Positions 42,950 through 52,040 of a stretch of 64,000 nt of DNA are shown here, in pieces (position 1 is the stretch's first letter; each line of letters opens with the position of its first letter). The position numbers and the translations under genes are program-made. Below the pieces are notes generated by a model. It was not told the DNA's origin. It ran no database searches and saw only the letters and a list, made by a program, of their open reading frames with translations. Origin of the DNA: CALAED01 sp036378315 (GTDB lineage Bacteria > Actinomycetota > Actinomycetes > Streptosporangiales > Streptosporangiaceae); assembly GCA_036378315.1 (NCBI GenBank), contig DASUWU010000024.1:1-64000 (forward strand), given 5' to 3'.

Positions 42950-44224
42950 TCATGATGGCACTGCGTTACGTACCGGCACTTCCGGATTTGCCAGGAGTTT
43001 CGGGTCGATACGACCGTCTGCCTTCATGATCCGGCGGGCTTGTACCAGGTCACGGGGCTGATCGACCGTCAGGATCGCGTCCAGCCGATCTCCGCTGAGC
43101 CAGCAGGCCGCCCACTTCCGGCCAGCCGGGTCACCCCGCATGACCAGCCGTTCCGCGCCATCTTCCCCGTCACGCTCCGCGCCTTCCCCCGCGCTCCGGT
43201 GCGATCCCGCGTACTGGACCATGCGGCCGAACTGCTCGGACCAGAAGTACGGCACCGGATCGTAGACCGCCGGGCGCCCCACCAGGGTCGCCGCGGCGAC
43301 GTCGGGCGAGTTCAGCGCCGTGTCCCAGTGCTCGACCCGCAGCCGCCGCCGATACCGCGCCGACCACCACGCCGCGCAGTCGCCCGCCGCCACGACCTCG
43401 GGACGCGGCACGCCGGGTCGGCCACGGCCGGGCGCGCCGCCGCCGCCGGGGTCCGCGAGGGCGGCGCGCAGTGCCCCGTCCACCGCGACGCCGCGGTCCA
43501 GCGCGAGACCCGACCCGGCCAGCCAGCCGGTCTCGGGCCGGACGCCGACGCAGACGAGCACCTCGTCCGCCTCGATCCGCCCGCCGCCGGTGAGCGCGAG
43601 GCCGTCCGCCTCGACCGCGGCGACCGCGCGGCCGGTCACCAGTTCCACGCCCGCCTCCGCGTACCACGGCGCGGTCAGCGCGCCCACCTCGGCGCCCAGC
43701 GCGGCCGACAGCGGCGCGCCGGCGGCCTCGACGACCGTCACCCGGCACCCGGCGGCGGCGGCCGCGGTGGCGACCTCCGCGCCGATCCACCCCGCGCCCA
43801 CGATGGCCAGCCGCCGCCCGGGCCGCAGCGCGGCCCGCAGCGCCCGCGCGTCGTCGATCGTCCGCAGCAGGCGGGCCGCGGCGCCCGGCAATGCGACGGG
43901 GGCGGCGCCGGTGGCGATCACAAGCCCGTCGAAGGGCAGTTCGCCCGCCGTCGTCTCCACCACTCCCCCGGCGTCGGCCGCGAGCCGGAGCGCGGTCGCC
44001 CGGTGCCCGAGCAGCGCCCGGCAGCGCAGCGCGGCGAGGTCGACGCCGAGGACGGTGTCGTCCGCCTCCCCCTTGAGGACGGCCTTGGACAGGGGCGGCC
44101 GGTCGTAGGGCGGATGCGGCTCGGCGCCGACGATGGTCAGCTCCCCCTCGTACCCCGCGGCGCGCAGCGCCTCGGCGGCGCGGGCCCCGGCGAGCCCGGC
44201 TCCGGCGATCACGACCTGCCGCAT
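42950..44224 (-). CDS. FAD-dependent pyridine nucleotide oxidoreductase, ferredoxin-reductase type
   Basis: 424 residues from the ATG at 44222-44224 after GGAGAGG. FAD-binding GAGLAGARAAE at the N-terminus, PPYDRPPLSK, an ATGAAP segment, NAD-binding GAGWIGAEVATAA and the second FAD motif VVAAGDCAAW are all visible, with a reductase-type C-terminal domain (WSEQFGRMVQYAG). Partners of this family are ferredoxins or Rieske oxygenases, none adjacent. It is divergent from the thiO riboswitch. Confidence 0.88.
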   Translation of the reverse strand: MRQVVIAGAGLAGARAAEALRAAGYEGELTIVGAEPHPPYDRPPLSKAVLKGEADDTVLGVDLAALRCRALLGHRATALRLAADAGGVVETTAGELPFDGLVIATGAAPVALPGAAARLLRTIDDARALRAALRPGRRLAIVGAGWIGAEVATAAAAAGCRVTVVEAAGAPLSAALGAEVGALTAPWYAEAGVELVTGRAVAAVEADGLALTGGGRIEADEVLVCVGVRPETGWLAGSGLALDRGVAVDGALRAALADPGGGGAPGRGRPGVPRPEVVAAGDCAAWWSARYRRRLRVEHWDTALNSPDVAAATLVGRPAVYDPVPYFWSEQFGRMVQYAGSHRSAGEGAERDGEDGAERLVMRGDPAGRKWAACWLSGDRLDAILTVDQPRDLVQARRIMKADGRIDPKLLANPEVPVRNAVPS

Positions 44225-44380
44225 GCCCGCCTCTCCATACGCGCCTCCATGACCCGCCTCCATGCCCACCCTCGGCCGCCTCCTGGCCGCCACCTTAGTG
44301 AACATCCGGCCCCCGCCCGCGGGCCGATCGCGGCGGGGACGGCCGTAAGGCCCGGTCATTGAACAGGGCGTCTAAACTGA

Positions 44381-44534
44381 ACGTCGATGGGCGCGGGAGT
44401 CCGGTATGGACCGGGCTGAGAGGGGGGCTGGCAGCTCCCGACCGCAAGGGCCTCTGCGCGTTCCACCGCGCTCCCCCGCGGCGACGCGAAGGCCCTGGAC
44501 CTGATCCGGATCATGCCGGCGAAGGGAGCGACGT
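44381..44534 (+). promoter_or_regulatory. TPP riboswitch overlapping the thiO ribosome-binding site
   Basis: Thi-box blocks occur in order: GGGAGTCCGG (from 44394), GGGCTGAGAGGGGGGCT, GACCTGATCCGGATCATGCC and GGCGAAGGGAG (to 44528). ACGTCG/CGACGT at the ends could extend P1. The terminal GAAGGGAG is also the thiO Shine-Dalgarno, 4 nt before the GTG, so TPP binding should hide it directly. A TAAACT -10 (44373-44378) puts the transcript start near 44385, so the outermost P1 bases may not be transcribed. Confidence 0.95.
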
Positions 44535-45669
44535 GGACGCGTTGATCGTGGGGGCCGGCGTCATCGGCCTGGCCGTCGCCTGGCGGGCCGCCGGCCACGG
44601 CCTGTCCGTCACCGTGGTCGACCCGGCGCCCGCCACCGGCGCCTCCCACGCGGGCGCCGGCATGATCACTCCGGTCAGCGAGCTGAACTACGGCGAGGAG
44701 CCGCTGCTGCGGCTCGGCATCGCCTCGCGCGACCGGTACGGGAAGTTCGTCGGCGAGCTCGAGGAGCTGACCGGCGTCGGCACCGACTACCGCGCCGACG
44801 GGCTGCTGCAGGTGGCCTTCGACGCCGACGACCTCGCGCTCTTCGACGATCTGCGGCGCTTCCAGGAGTCCCTGGGCGTACGGACCGAGCCGCTGACCGG
44901 GCGCGAATGCCGCCGGCTCGAGCCGCTGCTGGCCCCGTCCGTACGCGGCGGGCTTTACGCCCCCGACGACGGCGCCATCGATCCGCGGCGGTTGTGCGCC
45001 GCGCTGCTCGACGCGGTCGTCAGGGCGGGCGGCACGTTCGTCCGCGAGCGGGCGACCGACGTCATCGTCGAACGCGACGCCGCCGTCGGGGTGCGGTTGG
45101 CCGGCGGTCGCGAGGTGCGCGCCGACCAGGTCGTGCTGGCCGCCGGCTGCTGGACCGGCGAGCTGGGCGGCCTGCCGCCAGGCACGCTGCCGGACATCAG
45201 GCCGGTGAAGGGGCAGATCCTGCGGCTCAGGACGCGGATGCCGTTCCTCGCGCGCTGCACGCGCGGGCTCGTCCGCGGCTCGCCCATCTACCTCGTCCCG
45301 CGGTCCGACGGCGAGCTCGTCGTCGGCGCGACCCAGGAGGAGCTGGGATTCGACACGACGGTGACGGCCGGCGGGTTGTGGGAGCTGCTGCGGGACGCCC
45401 GCGAGCTCATCCCGGGCATCACCGAGCTCGAGTTCGCCGAGGTGATCGCCGGCCTGCGGCCGGGCTCACCGGACAACGCGCCGGTGCTCGGCCCGCTCGG
45501 CGCCGGCGGCCCGGCCGGCCTGCACATCGCGAGCGGCCACTTCCGCGGCGGGGTACTGCTGGCGCCGATCACCGGCGATGTCATGGCAGAGGTCCTGGCC
45601 ACCGGGCAGGTGCCCGAGGTGGCCAGGCCGTTCACACCGGAAAGGTTCGGCCGTGCGGGTGATCGTTAA
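44533..45669 (+). CDS. thiO: glycine oxidase ThiO
   Basis: 378 residues from the GTG at 44533-44535. An FAD amine oxidase supplying dehydroglycine for the thiazole. The FAD motif VGAGVIGLAVAWRA is at the N-terminus, with GMITPVSELNYGEE and the C-terminal GLRPGSPDNAPVLG. Its start lies inside the 3' edge of the TPP riboswitch. The thiS start overlaps its end. Confidence 0.94.
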   Translation: MDALIVGAGVIGLAVAWRAAGHGLSVTVVDPAPATGASHAGAGMITPVSELNYGEEPLLRLGIASRDRYGKFVGELEELTGVGTDYRADGLLQVAFDADDLALFDDLRRFQESLGVRTEPLTGRECRRLEPLLAPSVRGGLYAPDDGAIDPRRLCAALLDAVVRAGGTFVRERATDVIVERDAAVGVRLAGGREVRADQVVLAAGCWTGELGGLPPGTLPDIRPVKGQILRLRTRMPFLARCTRGLVRGSPIYLVPRSDGELVVGATQEELGFDTTVTAGGLWELLRDARELIPGITELEFAEVIAGLRPGSPDNAPVLGPLGAGGPAGLHIASGHFRGGVLLAPITGDVMAEVLATGQVPEVARPFTPERFGRAGDR

Positions 45670-45853
45670 TGGCGAGCCGTGCCAGGTGCCGGACGACGCG
45701 ACCGTGGCCAGCATCGTCGCCACGGTGACCCGGGCTCCCTCGGGAGTCGCGGTCGCGCTCAACGGCGAGATCGTCCGGCGGGGCGACTGGGCCACGACGG
45801 CGCCGCGCGACGCCGACCGGCTCGAAGTGCTGACCGCCGTCCAGGGAGGCTAG
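45653..45853 (+). CDS. thiS: sulfur carrier protein ThiS
   Basis: 66 residues from the GTG at 45653, seven nt after GGAAAGG; it overlaps the thiO end by 17 nt. A small ubiquitin-like protein with a C-terminal Gly-Gly (VQGG) that is converted to thiocarboxylate and gives sulfur to ThiG. VALNGEIVRRGDW is typical. No thiF is seen in the window. Confidence 0.93.
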   Translation: MRVIVNGEPCQVPDDATVASIVATVTRAPSGVAVALNGEIVRRGDWATTAPRDADRLEVLTAVQGG

Positions 45854-45859
45854 GAACAG

Positions 45860-46636
45860 ATGGAAACGCACGACGACGGCCTGGTCATCGGCGGTGAGTC
45901 GTTCGAGTCGCGGCTGATCATGGGGACGGGCGGAGCGCCCAGCATGCGCGCGCTCGAGGAGGCGCTGACCGCCTCGGGCACCGAGCTCACGACGGTGGCG
46001 ATGCGCCGGGTCTCCGCCACCGCGCACGGCTCGGTCCTCGACGTGCTGCGCCGCTGCGGGATCCGGGTGCTGCCCAACACCGCGGGATGCTTCACGGCCG
46101 GTGAGGCCGTGCTCACGGCCAAGCTGGCCCGCGAGGCCCTGGAGACGAACTGGATCAAGCTCGAGGTGATCGCGGACGAGCGCACGCTGCTGCCGGATCC
46201 GGTGGAGCTGCTGACCGCGGCCGAGCAGTTGGTCGCCGACGGGTTCGTGGTGCTGCCGTACACCAACGACGATCCGGTGCTCGCGCACCGGCTGGAGCAG
46301 GCGGGCTGCGCGGCGGTGATGCCGCTCGGCTCGCCCATCGGGTCCGGGCTCGGCATCCGCAACCCGCACAACATCGAGCTGATCGTCGAGCGGGCCGAAG
46401 TGCCCGTCGTGCTCGACGCCGGCATCGGAACCGCGAGCGACGCGGCCCTCGCCATGGAGCTCGGCTGCGACGCCGTGCTGCTCGCCACGGCCGTGACCCG
46501 GGCGCAGGACCCGGCCCGGATGGCGACGGCGATGCGACACGCCGTGGCCGCGGGGCGGCTGGCCAGGACGGCGGGGCGCATCCCGAAACGCCGCTACGCG
46601 CAGGCGTCCTCGCCGTGGGAGGGGATCAGCGGCTGA
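45860..46636 (+). CDS. thiG: thiazole synthase
   Basis: 258 residues. It condenses DXP, dehydroglycine and ThiS-thiocarboxylate to the thiazole. Lys100 in NWIKLEVI forms the imine with DXP. LPNTAGCFTA, VMPLGSPIGSGLGI and VVLDAGIGTASDAALAMELG are family signatures. It begins 6 nt after thiS and completes the riboswitch-controlled unit. Confidence 0.96.
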   Translation: METHDDGLVIGGESFESRLIMGTGGAPSMRALEEALTASGTELTTVAMRRVSATAHGSVLDVLRRCGIRVLPNTAGCFTAGEAVLTAKLAREALETNWIKLEVIADERTLLPDPVELLTAAEQLVADGFVVLPYTNDDPVLAHRLEQAGCAAVMPLGSPIGSGLGIRNPHNIELIVERAEVPVVLDAGIGTASDAALAMELGCDAVLLATAVTRAQDPARMATAMRHAVAAGRLARTAGRIPKRRYAQASSPWEGISG

Positions 46637-46720
46637 GGCGTGTCCCCGGCGGCCGCGTCGGTGGACGCGGCGCGGCGGCGCAAGTTGCCGCTCTTGATAG
46701 GTCGCGCCGGAAAACGCCCG

Positions 46721-46726
46721 TAGACT
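46721..46726 (+). promoter_or_regulatory. -10 of a putative leaderless promoter for the PASTA kinase
   Basis: TAGACT, exactly 7 nt before the ATG at 46734, no Shine-Dalgarno. Confidence 0.5.
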
Positions 46727-46733
46727 CGCCTCG

Positions 46734-48677
46734 ATGGACGCGACGGCTGTGGACCCCCTCGTCGGGCAGGTGCTCGACAGGCGATACCGCATTGACTCGC
46801 GCATCGCCCGCGGCGGCATGGCGACGGTATATGTGGGCCACGACCTCAAGCTCGACCGCGCCGTCGCGCTGAAGGTCATGCATCCCAACCTGGCGCAGGA
46901 CGAGGACTTCGTCCGGCGCTTCATCCACGAGGCCAAGTCCGCCGCCGGGCTTTCGCACCCGAACATCGTGTCGGTCTTCGACCAGGGCACCGACCGGGGC
47001 AGCGTCTACCTGGCGATGGAGTACGTGCCGGGGCGCACGCTGCGCGACGTCCTCGCGCAGCGCGGCCGGCTCGGCCCCGGCGAGGCCCTCGAACTGATGC
47101 AGCCGGTGCTGGCCGCGCTCGCCGCGGCGCACCGGGCCGGCCTCGTCCACCGCGACGTCAAACCGGAGAACGTCCTGGTACGCGACGACGGCCGGATCAA
47201 GGTGGCCGACTTCGGGCTGGCCCGCGCGGAATCGGCGAGCAAGCAGACCAAGACGGGAGTGCTCCTCGGCACGGTCGGCTATCTCGCTCCCGAGCAGGTG
47301 CTGTCCGGCAGCGCGGACGCGAGGGCCGACGTCTACGCGGCCGGCATCATGCTGTTCGAGCTGGTCACCGGCCGGCAGCCCTACGACGGGGACACGCCGC
47401 TCGCCGTCGCGTACAAGCACGTCAACGAGGTCGTGCCGCTGCCGTCGGCGCTGCTGCCGGGGTTGCCGCCGCAGCTCGACGCGCTGGTGGCCACCGCGAC
47501 CAGCAGGGAGCCGGCGCGCCGGCCCCCGGACGCCGCGCACTTCCTCGCCGCGGTGGGCGAGGTGCACCGGGTGCTGCCGCCCGACATCGACCAGATCATG
47601 GCCAGATCGGCGCCACCCGGCCCGGCGCCGGCGCCGCGGGCCGGCACCGTGATGATCCAGCGGACCGAGCACCACGAGTTCGCCGACTTCGCCGCGGCGC
47701 CCGAGCCGACCATGGCGGCCCGCCAGCCGGCGGTCGACCGCATGGGCGCGCTGTTCACCAGCCGCTACCTGCTTGTGCTGCTCGGCGTCATCGCGATCGG
47801 GATCATCGGCTGGGCGGTGTGGTACCAGACGTCCGGGCAGTACGACACCATCCCCAAGACCGTCATCGGCATGTCCATGACCGACGCGAAGGCCAAGCTG
47901 GAGGCCGCCGGCCTGACGGTGAAGGCGGGGAAGGGCTCGTACGACGCCAAGATCGCCAAGGATCACGTGCTGCGGGTCTCGCCGGAGCCCGGGTCACGGT
48001 ACAAGGCCGGCGACGTCGTCACGCTCTACCCGTCCAAGGGGCGCTTCCCCATCGAGGTGCCCGACGTCACCGGCAAGTCGCTCGCGGACGCGCGGGCCGA
48101 ACTGCAGGCGAGCGGGCTGACCCCGGGCGCGGTGGAGCGCGACTTCTCCGACACCGTGGCCAACGACAAGGTGGTCCGCACCGATCCGCCCGCGCATGAC
48201 AAGCAGCAGCCGGAAGAGCCGGTCACCATCGTGCTCAGCAACGGGATCAAGCTGGTCGACCTCGTGGGCTGGAAGCGCGAGGACGCCGAGAACTGGCTCA
48301 GGCAGCACGGCCTCAACCCGCAGGTACAGGAGCAGGACGACCGGAGCAAGAAGCCCAACACCGTCCTGAGCATGAGCCCGGCCGCGGGCAGCGGCGTCTC
48401 CCAGGGCGACACGATCACGCTCCAGGTCAACAAGAAGGACTGCGTGATCTTCGGTTTCTTCTGCGACAACGGCGGTGACCCGCCGGTCAACCCGCAGGAC
48501 CTCGTTCCGGTGCCGAACGTCACCGGCCAGCCGGTCCACGACGCCGCGCAGGCGCTGCAGGGGGCGGGCTTCCTGGTTGCGGTGCAGCGCCGTACGCCGG
48601 GGGACCAGGTGCTCGCGCAGTCCCCGGCCGCCGGCCAGCCGGCGCCGCGCGGATCACGGGTCATCCTGGTGCGCTGA
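46734..48677 (+). CDS. pknL: PASTA-domain Ser/Thr protein kinase (PknL-like)
   Basis: 647 residues. The cytoplasmic kinase domain (about 18-285) has the Gly loop ARGGMATVYVG, Lys47, HRDVKPEN with Asp141, DFG (159-161) and APEQ. A Pro-rich linker leads to a single membrane helix (about 344-364), then four extracytoplasmic PASTA repeats (about 370-647) that sense peptidoglycan or lipid II. A cysteine pair (CVIFGFFC) sits between repeats 3 and 4. Neighbourhood (Rv2175c-like gene, polyprenyl synthase, DAHP synthase) resembles the M. tuberculosis pknL region. Confidence 0.93.
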   Translation: MDATAVDPLVGQVLDRRYRIDSRIARGGMATVYVGHDLKLDRAVALKVMHPNLAQDEDFVRRFIHEAKSAAGLSHPNIVSVFDQGTDRGSVYLAMEYVPGRTLRDVLAQRGRLGPGEALELMQPVLAALAAAHRAGLVHRDVKPENVLVRDDGRIKVADFGLARAESASKQTKTGVLLGTVGYLAPEQVLSGSADARADVYAAGIMLFELVTGRQPYDGDTPLAVAYKHVNEVVPLPSALLPGLPPQLDALVATATSREPARRPPDAAHFLAAVGEVHRVLPPDIDQIMARSAPPGPAPAPRAGTVMIQRTEHHEFADFAAAPEPTMAARQPAVDRMGALFTSRYLLVLLGVIAIGIIGWAVWYQTSGQYDTIPKTVIGMSMTDAKAKLEAAGLTVKAGKGSYDAKIAKDHVLRVSPEPGSRYKAGDVVTLYPSKGRFPIEVPDVTGKSLADARAELQASGLTPGAVERDFSDTVANDKVVRTDPPAHDKQQPEEPVTIVLSNGIKLVDLVGWKREDAENWLRQHGLNPQVQEQDDRSKKPNTVLSMSPAAGSGVSQGDTITLQVNKKDCVIFGFFCDNGGDPPVNPQDLVPVPNVTGQPVHDAAQALQGAGFLVAVQRRTPGDQVLAQSPAAGQPAPRGSRVILVR

Positions 48678-48709
48678 GCGCCGGCGGCCCCGTTAGGCTG
48701 GCTGGCGTC

Positions 48710-49594
48710 ATGACCCCGCGCAACCCGATCGGCGCCCACGTCCCCGTGGCGGGTGGCCTGGCCACGGGCGGCCTCAAGTACGCCGCCGAGATCGGTGCCG
48801 AAGCCATCCAGGTCTTCGTCTCCAACCCGCGCGGTTGGGCGCTCGCGGCCGGAAAGCCGGCTGAGGACGAACGGCTGCGCGCGTACGGGGCGGAGCACGA
48901 CTTCCCTGTCTTCGTGCACACTCCCTACCTCGTCAACTTCGGCTCGCCGAGCGCCGACACCCTGTCGCGCTCGGTCGACTCCGTCCGGCACGCGCTCCTG
49001 CGCGGGGCCGCCATCGGCGCCCGCGGCGTCGTCGTGCACACCGGCTCCGCGGTCAGCCAGTCGACGCGCGCCGCGATGCGGCAGGTGCGCGAGCATCTGC
49101 TGCCGCTGCTGGACGAGATCCCCGACGACGGGCCCGACGTGCTGCTCGAGCCGATGGCGGGCCAGGGCGCCATGCTCTGCGCCACGGTGCGGCACATCGG
49201 CCCGTACCTCGACGCGATTGACCGGCATCCGCGGGCGGGGGTGTGCCTCGACACCTGTCACGCGTGGGCGGCCGGGCACGACCTCACCGCTCCCGGCGGG
49301 GTCGACGAGACCCTGGACGAGCTCGTGGCGGTCGCCGGGCCCGGGCGGCTCAGGCTGGTGCACGCCAACGACTCCAAGGACGGGTGCGGCTCGGCCAGGG
49401 ACAGGCACGAGAACATCGGAGCCGGCCTCATCGGCGAGGAGCCGTTCGCCGCGCTGCTACGGCATCCGGCCACGGCGGGGGTGCCCTTCGTCATCGAGAC
49501 ACCGGGCCGCGCGCCGGAGCCGCACCGCAAGGACATCGAGGTCCTCAAGCGGCTGCGCGCCGGCGCCAATGCCGCGGCGCGGCGCGAGGCGTGA
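48710..49594 (+). CDS. nfo: endonuclease IV (AP endonuclease)
   Basis: 294 residues. TIM-barrel zinc enzyme cutting at abasic sites. Metal-binding segments are IGAHVPVAGG, FVHTPYLVN, VVVHTGS, LLEPMAGQG, CLDTCHAWAAGHD, HANDSKDGCGSARDRHENIG and VIETPG. A TAGGCT box at 48694-48699 lies 10 nt before the ATG, so the leader is very short. The gene converges on the symporter operon. Confidence 0.93.
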   Translation: MTPRNPIGAHVPVAGGLATGGLKYAAEIGAEAIQVFVSNPRGWALAAGKPAEDERLRAYGAEHDFPVFVHTPYLVNFGSPSADTLSRSVDSVRHALLRGAAIGARGVVVHTGSAVSQSTRAAMRQVREHLLPLLDEIPDDGPDVLLEPMAGQGAMLCATVRHIGPYLDAIDRHPRAGVCLDTCHAWAAGHDLTAPGGVDETLDELVAVAGPGRLRLVHANDSKDGCGSARDRHENIGAGLIGEEPFAALLRHPATAGVPFVIETPGRAPEPHRKDIEVLKRLRAGANAAARREA

Positions 49595-49609
49595 GCGCTT
49601 CGGCGCACG

Positions 49610-49657
49610 GCTCGGGCGCTGCTGATCAACCCCCCGACTGCTCAACAGCGCCCGAGC
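49610..49657. terminator. bidirectional hairpin between nfo and the symporter gene
   Basis: GCTCGGGCGCTG (49610-49621) pairs perfectly with CAGCGCCCGAGC (49646-49657), 12 bp, 24-nt loop, 16 nt after nfo. A second stem follows (CGGGCCCC/GGGGCCCG). There is no T-tract. The rest of this 335-nt gap to 49929 has no supported gene. Confidence 0.6.
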
Positions 49658-49929
49658 GTGACGCCGTCGGGCCCCACCCCCCCGGTACGGGGCCCGTCGG
49701 CGGCGACCCGTGGCCATGGCGGGCGGCTGGATATGGTCAGTGCCGCCGTCAGGACCTGTAGGGTCTCCTGTGAAGTGCGCGTCAGAAGACCACACTAGGC
49801 CCCCGTCGGGCCCATGGGGTGCGTCGCCGCGTCCACTCGGTGAACGGTCTGAAATCGTCGCTATACGTCACGTAGCAAACCGACGAACGGGTGATTTCAT
49901 ACGACGAGCGGACCCGACTCCGCCGCGGC

Positions 49930-51672
49930 TCAGTGGCCGGGTCGGCGTCCAGGGCGGCTCAGGAGCAGCTCCTCCGGCAGGTGCAGGCGCATCATCGCCC
50001 GATCCACGCCGGCGGGCACCCGCGCCGGGGTCAGCAGCGACACCACGATCATCACGGCGAAGGTGAGCGGCACGACGGCGATCGCCGGCTGCGCGAGCAG
50101 CGCTCCCCACCACCCGGCGGGCCGCTCGCCGAGGATCTGGGCGAGCCCGGCGGCGACCGCGCAGGCGCAGCCGACGGCGAGGCCGGTGCCGGCGCCGGCG
50201 GCGGTCAGCCGGCGCCACCACACCCCGAGCACGAGCAGGGGGCACAGCGAGCAGGCCGAGACCGTGAAGGCGAGGGTGACGAGGCCGGCCGCGGGTAGCG
50301 TGCCCAGGAAGCCGGCCAGCGCCAGCGGCACCGCGATCGCGACGCACGCGCCGAGCCTGAACTCACGCACGCCGCCGCCCGGAACCCCTTGGGACAGGGT
50401 CCCGGCGATGGCGACGACGACCCCGCAGGAGGTGGAGACGAAGGCGGCGAACGCACCGGCCGCGACCAGCCCGGTGAACAGGTGACCGGCGGCGCCGGGG
50501 ATGAGCCTGCCGGGCAGCATGAGGATGGTGGCGTCGGCGTCGCCGGTCATCAGCAGCTCCGGAGTGAAGGCACGACCCAGCGCCCCGTACAGGGTCGGGA
50601 AGACGTAGAACAGCGACAGCATGACCAGCACCAGCGGTACCGTCCTGCGCGCGGCCCGCCCGCACCTGTTCGTGTAGAACCTGATCACGATGTGCGGCAA
50701 CCCCATGGTGCCGAGCAGCATGCCGAGCAACATCGAGTAGGTGCCGAACAGCGGGTGGTCGCGGCCTCCGCCGAACGGCCTCGCCCACTTGTCGCCGCAC
50801 TGGACGGGGATCCGTTGCACGTGCGGTACGGCGGCGCCCGCGGGAAAGGCGATCCTGCTGCCCTCGTCCACCACGTGCCGGCCTGCCGTGAGTAACACCT
50901 CACCGCCGTCGTACCGCCGGCCGTCGACCACGCCGTCGACCCGGCCCCAGGTGTCCATCGGCACGTGCAGCCCCACGTGGAACGCGACGGTGACGGTCGT
51001 GGGCCGGACGAACTCCGGCGGGTGGGGCCGGGTGGGGTCGGGGCCTCCATGCATCCGCCAGATCGCGACCAGCGCGACCGCCGGGATGGCCAGCGCCAGC
51101 AGCTTGAACCAGAACTGGAAGGCCTGGACGACCGTGATGCTGCGCATGCCGCCCGACAGCACGATGCCGAGCACCACGACCACCACCATGGCCCAGCCCA
51201 CCCATACCGGCAGGCCGGCGACCACGCGCAACGTCACCCCGGCGCCCTGGAACTGCGGCAGCAGGTAGAACCAGCCGATGAAGCAGACACATGCGCTCAC
51301 CCCGTGCCGCATCGACCTGGAGCCGAGCCGCCATTCGGCGAAGTCGGACAGCGTGTAGACCCCGGACCTGCGCAGCGGACCCGTGATGAGCACGAGGAGC
51401 ACGACGTAGCCGGCCGCGGCGCCGATGGGCAGCCACAGCATGTCAGCCCCGTAGGCCAGGACGAGCCCCGCGGTGCCGAGGAAGGCGGCCGCGGAGATGT
51501 ACTCGCTGCTGATCGCGGACGCGTTCCACAACGGCGTCACCGAGCGGGAGGCGACGAGGAAGTCGGACGTCGTCCTGGCCGTCCCCGTGCGGCCGAGCGA
51601 GCAGGCGACGGTGACGGCGCCGAGCAGCCCCGTCACCGCGGTCAGCGTGGTGACCACGACGAGGATGATCAC
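49930..51672 (-). CDS. solute:sodium symporter (acetate/pyruvate ActP/MctC type)
   Basis: 580 residues with about 13 membrane helices. SVTPLWNASAISSEYISAAAF and GVYTLSDFAEWR match the ActP/MctC branch of the SSS family, which takes up short monocarboxylates with a cation. A long outside loop (about 225-310) contains VQRIPVQCGDKWARPFGGGRD. GTG at 51670-51672 overlaps the stop of the DUF485-like gene (GTGA). The LytS/LytTR genes upstream suggest substrate-responsive control. The exact substrate is inferred only from family. Confidence 0.85.
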   Translation of the reverse strand: MIILVVVTTLTAVTGLLGAVTVACSLGRTGTARTTSDFLVASRSVTPLWNASAISSEYISAAAFLGTAGLVLAYGADMLWLPIGAAAGYVVLLVLITGPLRRSGVYTLSDFAEWRLGSRSMRHGVSACVCFIGWFYLLPQFQGAGVTLRVVAGLPVWVGWAMVVVVVLGIVLSGGMRSITVVQAFQFWFKLLALAIPAVALVAIWRMHGGPDPTRPHPPEFVRPTTVTVAFHVGLHVPMDTWGRVDGVVDGRRYDGGEVLLTAGRHVVDEGSRIAFPAGAAVPHVQRIPVQCGDKWARPFGGGRDHPLFGTYSMLLGMLLGTMGLPHIVIRFYTNRCGRAARRTVPLVLVMLSLFYVFPTLYGALGRAFTPELLMTGDADATILMLPGRLIPGAAGHLFTGLVAAGAFAAFVSTSCGVVVAIAGTLSQGVPGGGVREFRLGACVAIAVPLALAGFLGTLPAAGLVTLAFTVSACSLCPLLVLGVWWRRLTAAGAGTGLAVGCACAVAAGLAQILGERPAGWWGALLAQPAIAVVPLTFAVMIVVSLLTPARVPAGVDRAMMRLHLPEELLLSRPGRRPGH

Positions 51673-52040
51673 GAACGGGTCACCAGGTCGATGAAGTCGC
51701 GTTCGGCCCGTTCCGCCCCGCGCACGTGGCCGACGGCGGCGGCGATCCACAGCGGCTGGACGCCGAGACCGAGGACCAGCCACGGCAGCGGCACGCCGAA
51801 CAGCTTGACCGCGGCCAGGCCGGGAAGCAGCGCGAACACGAGCGGCAGCAGACCGATGACGAGCGCGACGACGCCGCAGCCGGCCAGCGCCAGGCGAAAC
51901 TGGGCGCGCATCAGCGACCGCACGTAGCAGGCACCGAGCTCGGTCTGCTCGTCGATGTCGCGGGTCACCCGGGGGTAGGGCGGCACCCGGACGCCGCGGG
52001 CGCGCGGACCCGTCACCGTGACGCGCCGCTGCTCAGCCAT
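51669..52040 (-). CDS. DUF485-like small membrane protein
   Basis: 123 residues from the ATG at 52038-52040, which lies inside the end of the LytTR gene (8-nt overlap). A soluble N-terminus (VPPYPRVTRDIDEQTELGAC) precedes two membrane helices (LALAGCGVVALVIGLLPLVF and WLVLGLGVQPLWIAAAVGHV). DUF485 proteins accompany ActP-type symporters; similarity here is by topology and position more than sequence. Confidence 0.7.
   Translation of the reverse strand: MAEQRRVTVTGPRARGVRVPPYPRVTRDIDEQTELGACYVRSLMRAQFRLALAGCGVVALVIGLLPLVFALLPGLAAVKLFGVPLPWLVLGLGVQPLWIAAAVGHVRGAERAERDFIDLVTRS

Noticed and set aside
49734..49799. 21-codon ORF near an inverted repeat (aggacc/ggtctcct) after nfo
   Set aside because: No ribosome site or -10 box; likely chance in a convergent intergenic region.
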